Origin: a virus | IMG/VR virus record: IMGVR_UViG_3300047491_001328 | Location: 1-41,942 of that record | Direction: 5' to 3' (one strand) | DNA: 41,942 nt | Shown: in pieces, positions 30,188-38,069 of the stretch | Layout of the letters: each line of letters starts with the position of its first letter | Position numbering within the stretch: the stretch's first letter is position 1 | Made by a program: the position numbers and the translations under genes | The notes under the pieces: generated by a model | Seen by the model: the letters and a program-made list of their open reading frames with translations, nothing else | What the model was told of the DNA's origin: nothing | The model's database searches: none

Positions 30188-30582
30188 TCTTTTCCCCACC
30201 TTTCAACAACAAATGGCATAAAGATACTTGGCCTTCCTGATGTATATTCGTATACGCCGCGATCAAAAGAGCACGAAAACCCATCATCCTCCTCTTCTGG
30301 CGAACGGATATCATCGTTTAAAGCAAATGCTAACAACGTAAGAGCCGCCCACGATTTCTTTTCAAAGTCAACTTCATAGGCTTTGTGTTCATCACAATAG
30401 TAGATAAGACCGTCTTTTTCAAGCTCTTTGATATACTTTCTTACGGTTTTTCTTGAGCAAGAACACAATTGCCCAATGAACCCAATATCGATTTTCTGGG
30501 AGGGATCAGCCATCAATTCCTCGACAATTCTGGCTTTCACAGTGTTGCCAAAAATATTGGCAAATGGTGCCAATTTACTCAC
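30184..30582 (-). CDS. Winged-helix transcriptional regulator
   Basis: A 132-residue protein with a winged helix-turn-helix at the N-terminus: ARIVEELMADPSQKIDIGFI, recognition helix SCSRKTVRKYIKELEKDGLI and wing YYCDEHKAYEVD, typical of archaeal ArsR/MarR-like regulators. The C-terminal half (RPSIFMPFV) is small and unassigned. It follows the CCA enzyme gene with 4-nt overlap and may control viral or host promoters; targets unknown. Confidence 0.65.
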   Translation of the reverse strand: MSKLAPFANIFGNTVKARIVEELMADPSQKIDIGFIGQLCSCSRKTVRKYIKELEKDGLIYYCDEHKAYEVDFEKKSWAALTLLAFALNDDIRSPEEEDDGFSCSFDRGVYEYTSGRPSIFMPFVVERWGKE

Positions 30583-31934
30583 TCATCCACCTCATCCATG
30601 ACCCACTTTCCTGCCTCTTTTCGCAGCCCATCGAGTACATTCTTAAGGAAGATTTTGGCACCATCTACATCAGTAAATTCATCATCAAGTTGTGCCTTGT
30701 AAACCCTCTTAAGTACTTTTCCAAATACTTCACCGGGTTTGATGTCGGGACGCATCTCGATAATATCCCTTCCAAATATGAACGGATCAACTTCGTTCTT
30801 GATATCTTCAAAGGTCTTAATTACTTTAGCAAGGTGTTCCTCATCTTCTTTAAGTCCTTCAGGATCAAGGCCCCGACTAAATTTATCGGCCCTGTACATG
30901 TCAACAATTTTGTAGACATCAACTTTAGATGCAAGCCTTTTTACCCGCGCCCTCGTAACGTTTCCATTGTAGAGCTTCATGTGGTTGCCCACGATTTTGA
31001 CAACCTCATCTATGATCTCTGCATTATTGGTCAGCCTAAGAGGGAAAGCCTCCTTAATGATATCAACAGAGATCATTTCATGTCTCTTTGTACCGTACAG
31101 CTTGCCTACATCATGCCACATCCTAGCAAGCTGCTCAACCAGTGTCCTCTGGCCAACAGGAGACCAATCGATTGTCTTTCGCCAATGGTTTCCAACGTTG
31201 CCTTCTGGATGGAACTTCGGGTTTTGCTCGACGGAATCCAGTACCCAAAGCTCAGGAAGCAGAAGCTCCATGACTCTGAGATGATCCATAACAGAGAAGC
31301 CATAGGAAGGCTTCGGAGAGTCCATAAGAACCGCGCTAACCTCACCAAACACCCTTTCAATAGGAAGGTTCTTTACATCCATCCGGTTCCTCTGGATGGC
31401 CTGTACGGTCTTATGGCTTATGATAAGATTATCCCTCGCGGCAAACTTGGCAGCTCTGATAAATCTAAGTGGATCTTCCACAAATGTCTTTTCGTCGATC
31501 ATCCTGACCATATTATCCCTGATGTCTTGTATGCCACCAAAGAAATCAAGAACATCACCAGTGAGCACATTTATCATGATCGCATTTCTGGTAAAGTCTC
31601 TTCTCCTCGCGGCGACTTCTGGTTCAAGGAACGGATCTGAATCTACCTCTATTGAAGTGTGGCTTCTGCCTGTTGATTTTTCCTTCCTCGGAATTGCAAC
31701 ATCGAGGTCGTCAATCTTGAACACACCAAAGGATTCCCCAACGAGAACAACCTTTTTACCAAATCCCTTAAGAAGATCCCGAAGTTCCTCCGGCCAAAGA
31801 CCGTATACCTCGATATCGATATCCTTATTGGACTTTCCCATTATTTTATCACGGGCAAACCCACCCGTAAAGTATGAACTACCGCCCACCTTATCAACTT
31901 CAGCGGCAATCTTTCTTGCAAGTTCTACACTCAT
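30579..31934 (-). CDS. cca: CCA-adding enzyme (class II tRNA nucleotidyltransferase) with HD domain
   Basis: A 451-residue protein of the bacterial class II type. Features: GGFARD (24-29), DIDIEVYG with the catalytic carboxylates, RRDFTRNAI (nucleotide selection), FVEDPLRFIRAAKFAARDN (the DPLR/R-AAR motif) and, from about residue 215, an HD domain (WHDVGKLYG, and GNHMKLYNG). It adds or repairs CCA on tRNA 3' ends; the HD part often removes 2',3'-cyclic phosphate. The virus tRNAs here lack encoded CCA, so it can serve them too. Archaea normally use class I enzymes, so this is of bacterial type. It overlaps the regulator gene downstream. Confidence 0.9.
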   Translation of the reverse strand: MSVELARKIAAEVDKVGGSSYFTGGFARDKIMGKSNKDIDIEVYGLWPEELRDLLKGFGKKVVLVGESFGVFKIDDLDVAIPRKEKSTGRSHTSIEVDSDPFLEPEVAARRRDFTRNAIMINVLTGDVLDFFGGIQDIRDNMVRMIDEKTFVEDPLRFIRAAKFAARDNLIISHKTVQAIQRNRMDVKNLPIERVFGEVSAVLMDSPKPSYGFSVMDHLRVMELLLPELWVLDSVEQNPKFHPEGNVGNHWRKTIDWSPVGQRTLVEQLARMWHDVGKLYGTKRHEMISVDIIKEAFPLRLTNNAEIIDEVVKIVGNHMKLYNGNVTRARVKRLASKVDVYKIVDMYRADKFSRGLDPEGLKEDEEHLAKVIKTFEDIKNEVDPFIFGRDIIEMRPDIKPGEVFGKVLKRVYKAQLDDEFTDVDGAKIFLKNVLDGLRKEAGKWVMDEVDE

Positions 31935-32263
31935 ATCATATACTTGCCTTTCTTGATATTTAAGAGTTTCGATGTTTCATACATCCACGCAATTGCTTCT
32001 TGGGATGTATCGAAGCTAAATACTGTAGCACCTCTATTGATTGCGATATTCACACATTCTCGTGCCGTATCGTAAAACTGAATGTTCCAAGGATAAGACC
32101 TTACCCGTGTGATACAGTACATGTAATATTTTCGTGAATCTCCCCTGAAATCGAGCCGACCGATATCATCACCTAATAGAATAAAAACAAACTTATTATC
32201 ATAATCAACATCATCAACATACTCAAATTCTTTTGCATCATTTGAAACAACCACTCTCTTCAT
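31931..32263 (-). CDS. Unknown protein (110 aa)
   Basis: MKRVVVSNDAKEFEYVDDVD then strands FVFILLGDDIGRLDF, KYYMYCITRVRSYPWNIQFY and a helical end (DTSQEAIAWMYETSKLLNIK). Start ATG 32263 is followed by overlap with the previous small gene (ATGA) and has GAGG 6 nt upstream. The layout of alternating strands suggests a small regulatory or nucleic-acid-binding fold; no family recognised. Confidence 0.5.
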   Translation of the reverse strand: MKRVVVSNDAKEFEYVDDVDYDNKFVFILLGDDIGRLDFRGDSRKYYMYCITRVRSYPWNIQFYDTARECVNIAINRGATVFSFDTSQEAIAWMYETSKLLNIKKGKYMI

Positions 32264-32418
32264 AAAAATACCTCGCTCATACAACATTTTCCTTTACAAC
32301 CTTCTATTCTACAATCAAAAACAGCCGCAGGCAAAAATCTAGGATCTCTAACATCATGGAACTCATTGGGAAAAATATAAAGTCCCCCACATGGATTTAT
32401 GCCACAACAATATGTTAT
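32260..32418 (-). CDS. Cysteine-rich small protein with probable AUA start (52 aa)
   Basis: A protein-like frame (ITYCCGINPCGGLYIFPNEF, then AAVFDCRIEGCKGKCCM) whose TGA overlaps the ATG of the next gene (ATGA), as in its neighbours. No ATG, GTG or TTG is available near the front. The first in-frame codon after a TAA is ATA at 32416-32418, and GGAG sits 8 nt before it, an ideal Shine-Dalgarno spacing. Seven cysteines imply one or two metal sites. Either a true AUA start or a sequence variant that destroyed an ATG; compare the AUU case at 2117. Confidence 0.5.
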   Translation of the reverse strand: MTYCCGINPCGGLYIFPNEFHDVRDPRFLPAAVFDCRIEGCKGKCCMSEVFL

Positions 32419-32423
32419 TTAAT

Positions 32424-32714
32424 CTACTCCCGCATATCCATGATCAACATTCCGCAATCAGTACAAGTAAATTTGCCACCGGAACGCTCTATATGATTAT
32501 GCTTGCAGTGTTGTTGTTGATACTTCTTTTGGCGCTGAGTATATGACAACTTGCAACACTCTAGGCAAGTATCTTCCTCCTCACTAAAAGAGAGACCGCT
32601 GTGCTCACTGCATACCTCTTTACCACAATAATCACATTTATGGTAGTGTTTGATTTTTTTACCGCAAATATCACAATAATATACATCCTGTTCAACAAGT
32701 TCTTTCTTCTTCAT
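32424..32714 (-). CDS. Multi-zinc-finger protein (96 aa)
   Basis: MKKKELVEQDVYYCDICGKK, then CDYCGKEVCSEH, CLECC, CKHNHIERSGGKFTC and TDCGMLI: at least six cysteine/histidine clusters predicting two or three zinc ions. The start at 32714 lies 6 nt after a perfect GGAGG. It resembles the zinc-protein family at 7377-8483 and may bind RNA or proteins. Function unknown. Confidence 0.6.
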   Translation of the reverse strand: MKKKELVEQDVYYCDICGKKIKHYHKCDYCGKEVCSEHSGLSFSEEEDTCLECCKLSYTQRQKKYQQQHCKHNHIERSGGKFTCTDCGMLIMDMRE

Positions 32715-32814
32715 CAAAATCCTCCAAAACCACGTTACACGACAAGCATACCATATCATGACCTATTCGGCCAAAAAAATAAGATCCGCAGGCTGGGCAT
32801 TTTTCAGGAAGCAT
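32692..32814 (-). CDS. Minimal zinc-ribbon protein (40 aa)
   Basis: Encodes MLPEKCPACGSYFFGRIGHD then CLSCNVVLEDFDEEERTC: a bare ribbon CPAC-x13-CLSC with an acidic tail, lying directly after the RtcB stop codon (6 nt). A GGGAT site precedes it, and its end overlaps the next gene by 23 nt. Real because both ribbon halves are exact and junctions are tight. Confidence 0.55.
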   Translation of the reverse strand: MLPEKCPACGSYFFGRIGHDMVCLSCNVVLEDFDEEERTC

Positions 32815-32818
32815 AGCC

Positions 32819-33994
32819 TCATCCCTTGATTACTGCTATCGGTTCCAATCTCACGATCTTCTTTACCAAGTCTGCCTGATTCTCCATTACTTCCTCAATA
32901 TCCTTGTAAGCTCCTGGAGCTTCATCCAACTTCGCGACGGACTTCATTCCATGAACAATCCCCTTTTCATCGAGAATTGCCATCTGCTCATCAAGGCTCA
33001 GCTTCCTCTTTGCCTCATTTCTCCCCATCTTGCGCCCGCTACCATGAGAACAAGACTGGAAAGACTGCGGATTTCCACGACCCTCTACAATATACGAAGC
33101 AGTCCCCTGCGAACCAGGGATGATGCCCATCTGATCCTTCTTTGCGGAGGTAGCACCCTTCCTGTGGATGTACACGGACTTTCCATCGATATGGTCCCAC
33201 TCTGCATAATTGTGATGAATGTCATGCTCCCAAACAAATTCAACATCAGGCACCATCTCACGGAAGATGTTTTGAATCCTGAGCATCATGAACTGTCTAT
33301 TTGCCTTCGCGAATGCCAAACAATATTGCATCTCCTTCTTGTACTTAAATCCAAGACTCTCTACATCACCAATGCTGGTCATAGGCAGAAAGTCCAGCTC
33401 CCACGCCTTTGGGATTGGATTATCAGACTCCTCGGTATACTTCCTCGCGATGGTCTGATAGTGGTCAGCAACCTTCTTTCCTATATTCCGGCTTCCGGAA
33501 TGGACCATTATCCAAATATCACCTAAAGAACTCTTCTGAAGCTCTATAAAGTGATTCCCACCGCCCAAGGTGCCTATCTGATGACACGCGGAATCATATT
33601 CCTTCTCGACAACTTCAAGCTCACCCTTGGGCCTCTCAGGCATCATCAAGGGGAAAGCATCCTTGTTGTGATTATGTCCAACTGGAATGGTCTCCTGTAT
33701 CTTTTCCACTATCTTGATAATGGTCGAAACATCAAGCTCCCTCAGATTAGTGCGTACCGCGCGCATCCCACATCCAATATCGACACCTACAGCATTGGGG
33801 ATAATTACACCCTTAGTGGCAATTACCCCACCAATAGGCATCCCGTAGCCCGAATGGCAGTCCGGCATCAGGGCAACGTGATTAACAGTAAAAGGATGTA
33901 AGGCTAGATTCATGGCCTGCGCCTCAGCCCCATCCTCAATATAAGACGCCCAAGAATATATGGGCAGCTTTCCAGTTTCCTTAATCTTCATCAT
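32819..33994 (-). CDS. rtcB: RtcB RNA ligase
   Basis: A 391-residue RtcB, which seals RNA with 2',3'-cyclic or 3' phosphate to 5'-OH ends using GTP and Mn2+; in archaea it completes tRNA splicing. Key motifs: MPDCHSGYGMPIGGVIA, DIGCGMRAVR (metal ligand Cys), GTLGGGNHFIEL, MVHSGSRNIG, HNYAE, VYIHRKGATSA, IIPGSQGTASYIV and the guanylylated His in SCSHGSGRKMGR (about residue 315). It is shorter than archaeal tRNA-splicing RtcB (about 480), closer to bacterial and phage forms. Here it can rejoin RNAs cut by anticodon nucleases or after the introns in the viral tRNAs are removed. Start 33994 is preceded by GAGGA. Confidence 0.95.
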   Translation of the reverse strand: MMKIKETGKLPIYSWASYIEDGAEAQAMNLALHPFTVNHVALMPDCHSGYGMPIGGVIATKGVIIPNAVGVDIGCGMRAVRTNLRELDVSTIIKIVEKIQETIPVGHNHNKDAFPLMMPERPKGELEVVEKEYDSACHQIGTLGGGNHFIELQKSSLGDIWIMVHSGSRNIGKKVADHYQTIARKYTEESDNPIPKAWELDFLPMTSIGDVESLGFKYKKEMQYCLAFAKANRQFMMLRIQNIFREMVPDVEFVWEHDIHHNYAEWDHIDGKSVYIHRKGATSAKKDQMGIIPGSQGTASYIVEGRGNPQSFQSCSHGSGRKMGRNEAKRKLSLDEQMAILDEKGIVHGMKSVAKLDEAPGAYKDIEEVMENQADLVKKIVRLEPIAVIKG

Positions 33995-33999
33995 ATTTT

Positions 34000-34245
34000 T
34001 CACTCCTCAATTATAATACCATGTTCCTTCGCAAGTTCTATTCCAGCATCAGTGAACTCAACAAACATCTCTTTGTTGTGTTGAAATGTGGTAATCAATC
34101 CCTTCTTTTTTAAGTCAGTGAGATTTCCCCGACCTTCCTTTGATCCTCTGACATTTCCATCAACTAAAGGTGTTCCGGCCCAATTTTCGGCATCCTCAGC
34201 ATACGCCAAGAACAATCTCAAAGACTGCTCAGATAGGTATAACAT
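34000..34245 (-). CDS. Small winged-helix-like protein (81 aa)
   Basis: MLYLSEQSLRLFLAYAEDAE... followed by a segment GRGNLTDLKKKGLITTFQHN and an end VEFTDAGIELAKEHGI, the pattern of a small winged-helix domain (DLKKKGLI as recognition or packing helix, then the wing). It heads the RtcB transcript from a TATA box (34268-34276) with leaderless spacing. A regulator of the RNA-repair operon is plausible (inference). Confidence 0.55.
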   Translation of the reverse strand: MLYLSEQSLRLFLAYAEDAENWAGTPLVDGNVRGSKEGRGNLTDLKKKGLITTFQHNKEMFVEFTDAGIELAKEHGIIIEE

Positions 34246-34267
34246 AAAACACTATAGGCTTTCAAAG

Positions 34268-34283
34268 CATATAAAGGTTTTGC
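34268..34283 (-). promoter_or_regulatory. TATA promoter for the RtcB operon
   Basis: Minus-strand CAAAACC-TTTATATG about 27 nt before ATG 34245; predicted message begins at the start codon. Confidence 0.55.
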
Positions 34284-34310
34284 CTGAAAAAAGAACAAAA
34301 AAAGAGAAAA

Positions 34311-34604
34311 TTAGCTGTCTATAGAATATATCCAGCCTTTACCAATCCACTTTTCACGGTGTATGACATCATCATGGGTAATTCCATATTCTATGAAGGA
34401 ATATTTGACGAGCACGAAGTTTTCAGTCTCATTAACAACAACAGCATCACTAATCACTAAAAAATCGTGATACGTGCCCATAGTGAATGTCGGTTGCAAT
34501 ATCGTAACGTTTTTCGCGACAAGACTTACATCAGGGCTAATCGCACATATCCCAATACCACACGAAAGTATAAATATCGCGGCAATCGCCATTAAACATC
34601 TCAT
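34311..34604 (-). CDS. Small secreted or anchored protein
   Basis: A 97-residue protein with a typical signal peptide: MRCLMAIAAIFILSCGIGIC, then ISPDVSLVAKNVTILQPTFT and a beta-rich mature part (VLVKYSFIEYGITHDD, IGKGWIYSIDS). The cysteine after ILS could be a lipobox. Exported viral proteins of this size may modify the cell surface, but no function can be assigned. It reads between the nucleotidyltransferase and the RtcB operon genes. Confidence 0.6.
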   Translation of the reverse strand: MRCLMAIAAIFILSCGIGICAISPDVSLVAKNVTILQPTFTMGTYHDFLVISDAVVVNETENFVLVKYSFIEYGITHDDVIHREKWIGKGWIYSIDS

Positions 34605-34610
34605 TCAAAT

Positions 34611-35228
34611 TCACCTATTTAACCTAAGATTGTACATGAACTCATAGAACGGTTCTGGGTTTGGTTTTTCAGGCAACATACTCGACTCATACGCTTGATC
34701 CAGCAAATACATCTTTTTGGTAAGTGCTTCCTCATCGACCCAATCAGGTGTACGATTAAATGCAACAGTACCAAACGTGAGAAGGTCGCACCCGAAATTA
34801 GCAGTTCTCCAAGCGGACCGTATTCCCTTTATGCCAAGGCCCCTCTTGGTGGCATCCTTCCACTGCGAAGTAGCCATCCCCTTGATTGAATGATATGTAC
34901 ACTTAGCTACATTCTCACGAACGATGACATCCAACACTCGATGTTCGGGGCATGTCCATAGTACTTTTGGACTGCATACCGCCCAAATAGCATTCTGATT
35001 GCCTTTCAGAAGCTGGCCAACAAGGTGCCCCACTTCCCAATATGTTGTTTCGACATCGCGTACTGCGATTATACTCTTTGTCTGTGGTCTTGTCTTATCA
35101 TATGGCCTTCCTTCCAAAATTGTCTTTGTAGGAACCACATAGACCTCCGAAATATCAAGATCCGACGTGGGTTTCTCATCTCCCCACATATGAGACCCTG
35201 TGACCGTTCTACACAATATCTTTTCCAT
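34611..35228 (-). CDS. RNA-repair-associated nucleotidyltransferase (YcgL/COG3541 type)
   Basis: A 205-residue protein of the polymerase-beta-like fold: VTGSHMWGDEKPTSDLDISE gives the GS-x-WG...SDxD metal site, followed by the family helices DVETTYWEVGHLVGQLLKGN and YHSIKGMATSQWK. COG3541 proteins are annotated as 'RNA repair pathway DNA polymerase beta family' because of recurrent linkage to RtcB, as here (RtcB begins 620 nt downstream). Probably adds nucleotides to or modifies damaged RNA ends. A TATA-like CTATTTAAC (35252-35260) lies about 28 nt upstream. Confidence 0.75.
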   Translation of the reverse strand: MEKILCRTVTGSHMWGDEKPTSDLDISEVYVVPTKTILEGRPYDKTRPQTKSIIAVRDVETTYWEVGHLVGQLLKGNQNAIWAVCSPKVLWTCPEHRVLDVIVRENVAKCTYHSIKGMATSQWKDATKRGLGIKGIRSAWRTANFGCDLLTFGTVAFNRTPDWVDEEALTKKMYLLDQAYESSMLPEKPNPEPFYEFMYNLRLNR

Positions 35229-35251
35229 ACATCACAATATAGATCTAGTAG

Positions 35252-35266
35252 GTTAAATAGCTTGCG
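35252..35266 (-). promoter_or_regulatory. TATA-like promoter for the nucleotidyltransferase gene
   Basis: Minus-strand CCGCAAG-CTATTTAAC about 28 nt before ATG 35228; it overlaps the last codons of the upstream gene and would give a leaderless message. Confidence 0.45.
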
Positions 35267-35630
35267 GTGCGCTGAATCTTTCCCTCATGTTTTTTATAAA
35301 ACCGGCATTGCTCGCCAGTACAATCTTGGTGCTACTTGAGATATCAATTACAGCATTATCAACCTTATTATATCCAATCTTCATCCATATTTTTCCAAGC
35401 TGGTTTCCCAGATCTCCATATTCAAGATTTATTATATTAATTATCTCATCATAATCATCAGAGAAGATTGATAAATATCTAACAGTGTCATAAATGCTAT
35501 ATAAGGCAGATACTATGGTCATGCGGGATTGAACATGAGGAAAAAATGATGTAAAGCCATTCCATTCAATATTATTACAATTCGAATATTTTTCAGAATC
35601 GCTTCTGGTCGTCTTAATATACTCTTTCAA
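35253..35630 (-). CDS. Unknown protein, probable TTG start (125 aa)
   Basis: The frame opens upstream inside the SF3 helicase gene, but a TTG at 35628-35630 follows GGGGG by 6 nt and gives a product starting KEYIKTTRSDSEKYS. Segments NNIEWNGFTSFFPHVQSRMT, SALYSIYDTVRYLSIFSDDY and a tail with IVLASNAGFIKNMRERF look globular and helical. No family recognised; located next to the replication helicase. Confidence 0.5.
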   Translation of the reverse strand: MKEYIKTTRSDSEKYSNCNNIEWNGFTSFFPHVQSRMTIVSALYSIYDTVRYLSIFSDDYDEIINIINLEYGDLGNQLGKIWMKIGYNKVDNAVIDISSSTKIVLASNAGFIKNMRERFSAPQAI

Positions 35631-35656
35631 AATAGTCCCCCTACTTGAAAAAAATA

Positions 35657-37042
35657 TTATGCAAGTAATCGCATATTTAGCCAAACGGTTTTTAATTCTC
35701 CATTGACATTTCGAATACCATCTTTTTTCCAGTATGCTATTTGCTTCGCGAACTGCCTACCAAACCATGACTTACATAATGGATCTTGAATCTCATGTTG
35801 GATGCAAAATGCGCGATACGCTTCATACACATCGTCTTTTGATGCCATTTCGCCAGCAACCTCTTCAATATGCTCCTCTACAAAGGTTCCTATTGGGTCA
35901 GATGCCGCCTTGTACTTCATTTTGGCATCGGTAACAGTGAACGAGTTTGAAAAGTTCCCCCTGCTTATTAAGACATCCAAATGTGGAATCACCATGTTCA
36001 ATAAACCGCTAAGCTCTTCACTTGATGTAGCTGCATCAAGAAGGGCCTGATCCTTCTCAGCTTCAGTAAAGACATGATCAAATGGTAAAATTTCTATTCT
36101 ACGATAGAATCCAGTCGTATCGTCCTTAACATATGGAAGCTTATTGGTAGCCATCAAAAACTTGGCAAAATTCACAAAGTCAAATGGGTGCTCCCGCTTT
36201 CGTTGTGCCCTAACCCTATCCTTACCAGATGTCAACATTTTTAATATGTTCACGTTCGGTAAAACCGTCTGTTCCATATCACCAAACTGATTCAGGCACT
36301 TATTAAATAAATCACTTGTTGCAAACCTATCTGTCTCTAAGTCGTGCATCGAAGTTGACGATACATTTTCAGCACCCAGCAACCTACAAACAATATCAAT
36401 GAACTGAGTTTTTCCTGTACCACCAGGACCAAGCAAAATGAACGCCTTTTGAATGGGATACGCCCGATATAAACAGTAAGCAATAAATTCAAGAGCCTTA
36501 AAATAATCCTCGCTCCGCAAGACAGTATTAAATATTTTTTCAATTGACGGACACTCAGCTTTAGGATCATACATTATGGGATGTTGAATGCGACTGTAAT
36601 AATATGGTGAGTGTGGGATCAGTTCCAACGTTCTCCAATTTAACAATCCATTTTGTACATTTATAACATTCAAATCAGCATCAATATCGCTTGCATGTAT
36701 ATATGTCATACCCTTTATAATATCCAACACTTCTCTAAATAGATATGTACTATATGCAGCTTCACCATCAACTTTTTCATAAGGCGCTAGCGAAGCAACT
36801 AAAGATTGGTGGATAAGTTCTTTCCCGTTTGCTATATATTTTCCATTAACATAAGTTAGTATTTCTTTTGATTCAATTACACAAATTGTAGGATGCCTTC
36901 TTAAAAACTTATCTGCAAATTTCTGAGCATTGACACTTACTATTCCCTTTCCTCGTTGGGCTTTTACAAGACACTCTTCAATATTATCAATCTCAATACT
37001 GCATCCTTCAACTTCAATTTCACTTTCAATATCTTCGTACAA
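35657..37042 (-). CDS. SF3 helicase of the D5/P4 primase-helicase type
   Basis: A 461-residue AAA+ helicase: Walker A LLGPGGTGKT (about 203-212), Walker B QFGDME, sensor 1 KFLMATNKLP, arginine finger region GFYRRIEILPF, and an N-terminal D5_N-like helical domain (SVASLAPYEKV...). The C-terminus (SKDDVYEAYRAFCIQHEIQD...) is a winged-helix DNA-binding part. The archaeo-eukaryotic primase domain usual in long relatives is absent, so priming must come from elsewhere. It starts at TTG 37042 with GGTGGA 7 nt upstream, and a TATA box CTTATAAAAAT with preceding GGAAAAA lies about 25 nt before it. Likely the replicative helicase for PolB. Confidence 0.85.
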   Translation of the reverse strand: MYEDIESEIEVEGCSIEIDNIEECLVKAQRGKGIVSVNAQKFADKFLRRHPTICVIESKEILTYVNGKYIANGKELIHQSLVASLAPYEKVDGEAAYSTYLFREVLDIIKGMTYIHASDIDADLNVINVQNGLLNWRTLELIPHSPYYYSRIQHPIMYDPKAECPSIEKIFNTVLRSEDYFKALEFIAYCLYRAYPIQKAFILLGPGGTGKTQFIDIVCRLLGAENVSSTSMHDLETDRFATSDLFNKCLNQFGDMEQTVLPNVNILKMLTSGKDRVRAQRKREHPFDFVNFAKFLMATNKLPYVKDDTTGFYRRIEILPFDHVFTEAEKDQALLDAATSSEELSGLLNMVIPHLDVLISRGNFSNSFTVTDAKMKYKAASDPIGTFVEEHIEEVAGEMASKDDVYEAYRAFCIQHEIQDPLCKSWFGRQFAKQIAYWKKDGIRNVNGELKTVWLNMRLLA

Positions 37043-37062
37043 TATTATTCCACCAAAAATTA

Positions 37063-37078
37063 TTTTTATAAGGTTTTT
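37063..37078 (-). promoter_or_regulatory. TATA promoter for the SF3 helicase gene
   Basis: Minus-strand AAAAACC-TTATAAAAA upstream of the TTG start at 37042, with GGTGGA between them. Confidence 0.5.
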
Positions 37079-37083
37079 CCTAT

Positions 37084-37605
37084 TTAGTCTATCTCGATAA
37101 CAACAAAATCATTCCCACCAGACACAACTGCTATGCTATCAGGAATATCGGTAACTACAATAAATTCACTAAGTTTTGGATCTGATAACGACTTGCCAAA
37201 AATTGCACCTAAAACCCACCAATAAGGGAGACCCAATGGATACTTTATCTTATTAATTATCTTTAACGTATTACGACTGACAATTAATTTACTTGGAAAT
37301 GCATCGTTCATATCGAGTTTCTGAACAGCCATCAATACATCATCATAAATACGTTGAGAAGATACCCACTTACCATGCGTTCTTTCAATGGATTTAGAAC
37401 GAATAACGTCCTCTAATCGTGTTGTACCACTGCACCCACCATTAGAAATAATTGTATCATAATTGATGCCCTTTTTTATGATCTTTTCCGGTTTGTTTTT
37501 TACAATGTCACCTATTATGTCAGATATTCCCATTTTTGATTTTGATATACTATTCACTACCGGTTCAATATCCTCGGAAGCATCCTCACTTTTTCTCTTG
37601 CTCAT
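37084..37605 (-). CDS. Unknown protein with disordered charged N-terminus (173 aa)
   Basis: MSKRKSEDASEDIEPVVNSI, a flexible charged start, then an alpha/beta core (GGCSGTTRLEDVIRSKSIER, LDMNDAFPSKLIVSRNTL, GLPYWWVLGAIFGKSLSD, SIAVVSGGNDFVVIEID). The start codon follows GGTGA. It directly precedes the SF3 helicase gene and may be a replication accessory or an inhibitor of a host factor, but no family is recognised. Confidence 0.5.
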   Translation of the reverse strand: MSKRKSEDASEDIEPVVNSISKSKMGISDIIGDIVKNKPEKIIKKGINYDTIISNGGCSGTTRLEDVIRSKSIERTHGKWVSSQRIYDDVLMAVQKLDMNDAFPSKLIVSRNTLKIINKIKYPLGLPYWWVLGAIFGKSLSDPKLSEFIVVTDIPDSIAVVSGGNDFVVIEID

Positions 37606-37624
37606 TAATATTCACCAAAAATCA

Positions 37625-38068
37625 TTAATTTCCTAAACTATAATCCTTATGATCGTGAAATGCAACTTGCTTCCTTATGTGATTGTCAACCATGCGTATA
37701 ATTTCACGCTCACATGCTTTATCCAAACTGCATTCATCATCATTATTACAAACAATCTTAATTTGTGCCTTCAGGTCAGAGACTTTGAACTTCTTTGATT
37801 CTTCTTCAGGAGTAATTGCCAAGAGACTATATCCACATATATCTGACCATGCCGACTCTCCACCCTGATCTCCATTTGCTATCCGAAATAACTTATCGAT
37901 CACCCGTGTAACGGTAAGAAAATCTTTGTACTGTTCTGGTTTAACTCCGTCAGGATATAAAACCTTCAATACATGGTGAGCATTCCCAAATGAATCGCCG
38001 TACTGAATTTGCTTCTTTGTGACCAACTCTCCAACTTCTTTTGCTTTGCTAATATAATTTCTTGACAA
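37625..38068 (-). CDS. Probable all-alpha NTP-pyrophosphatase-like protein (DUF1599-like)
   Basis: A 147-residue protein with KKQIQYGDSFGNAHHVLKVL, YKDFLTVTRVIDKLFRIANG, GESAWSDICGYSLLAI: the E...ExxD-like helix arrangement of MazG/DUF1599 nucleotide-modification proteins common in phages, though I would want a profile search to confirm. Such proteins degrade or sense nucleotides. It lies 18 nt upstream of the next gene on the transcript, near the replication genes. Confidence 0.5.
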   Translation of the reverse strand: MSRNYISKAKEVGELVTKKQIQYGDSFGNAHHVLKVLYPDGVKPEQYKDFLTVTRVIDKLFRIANGDQGGESAWSDICGYSLLAITPEEESKKFKVSDLKAQIKIVCNNDDECSLDKACEREIIRMVDNHIRKQVAFHDHKDYSLGN

Positions 38069-38069
38069 A

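Noticed and set aside
30564-31640. A 358-codon open frame on the plus strand
   Set aside because: It is antisense to the CCA-adding enzyme, has no family features and no ribosome site or promoter.
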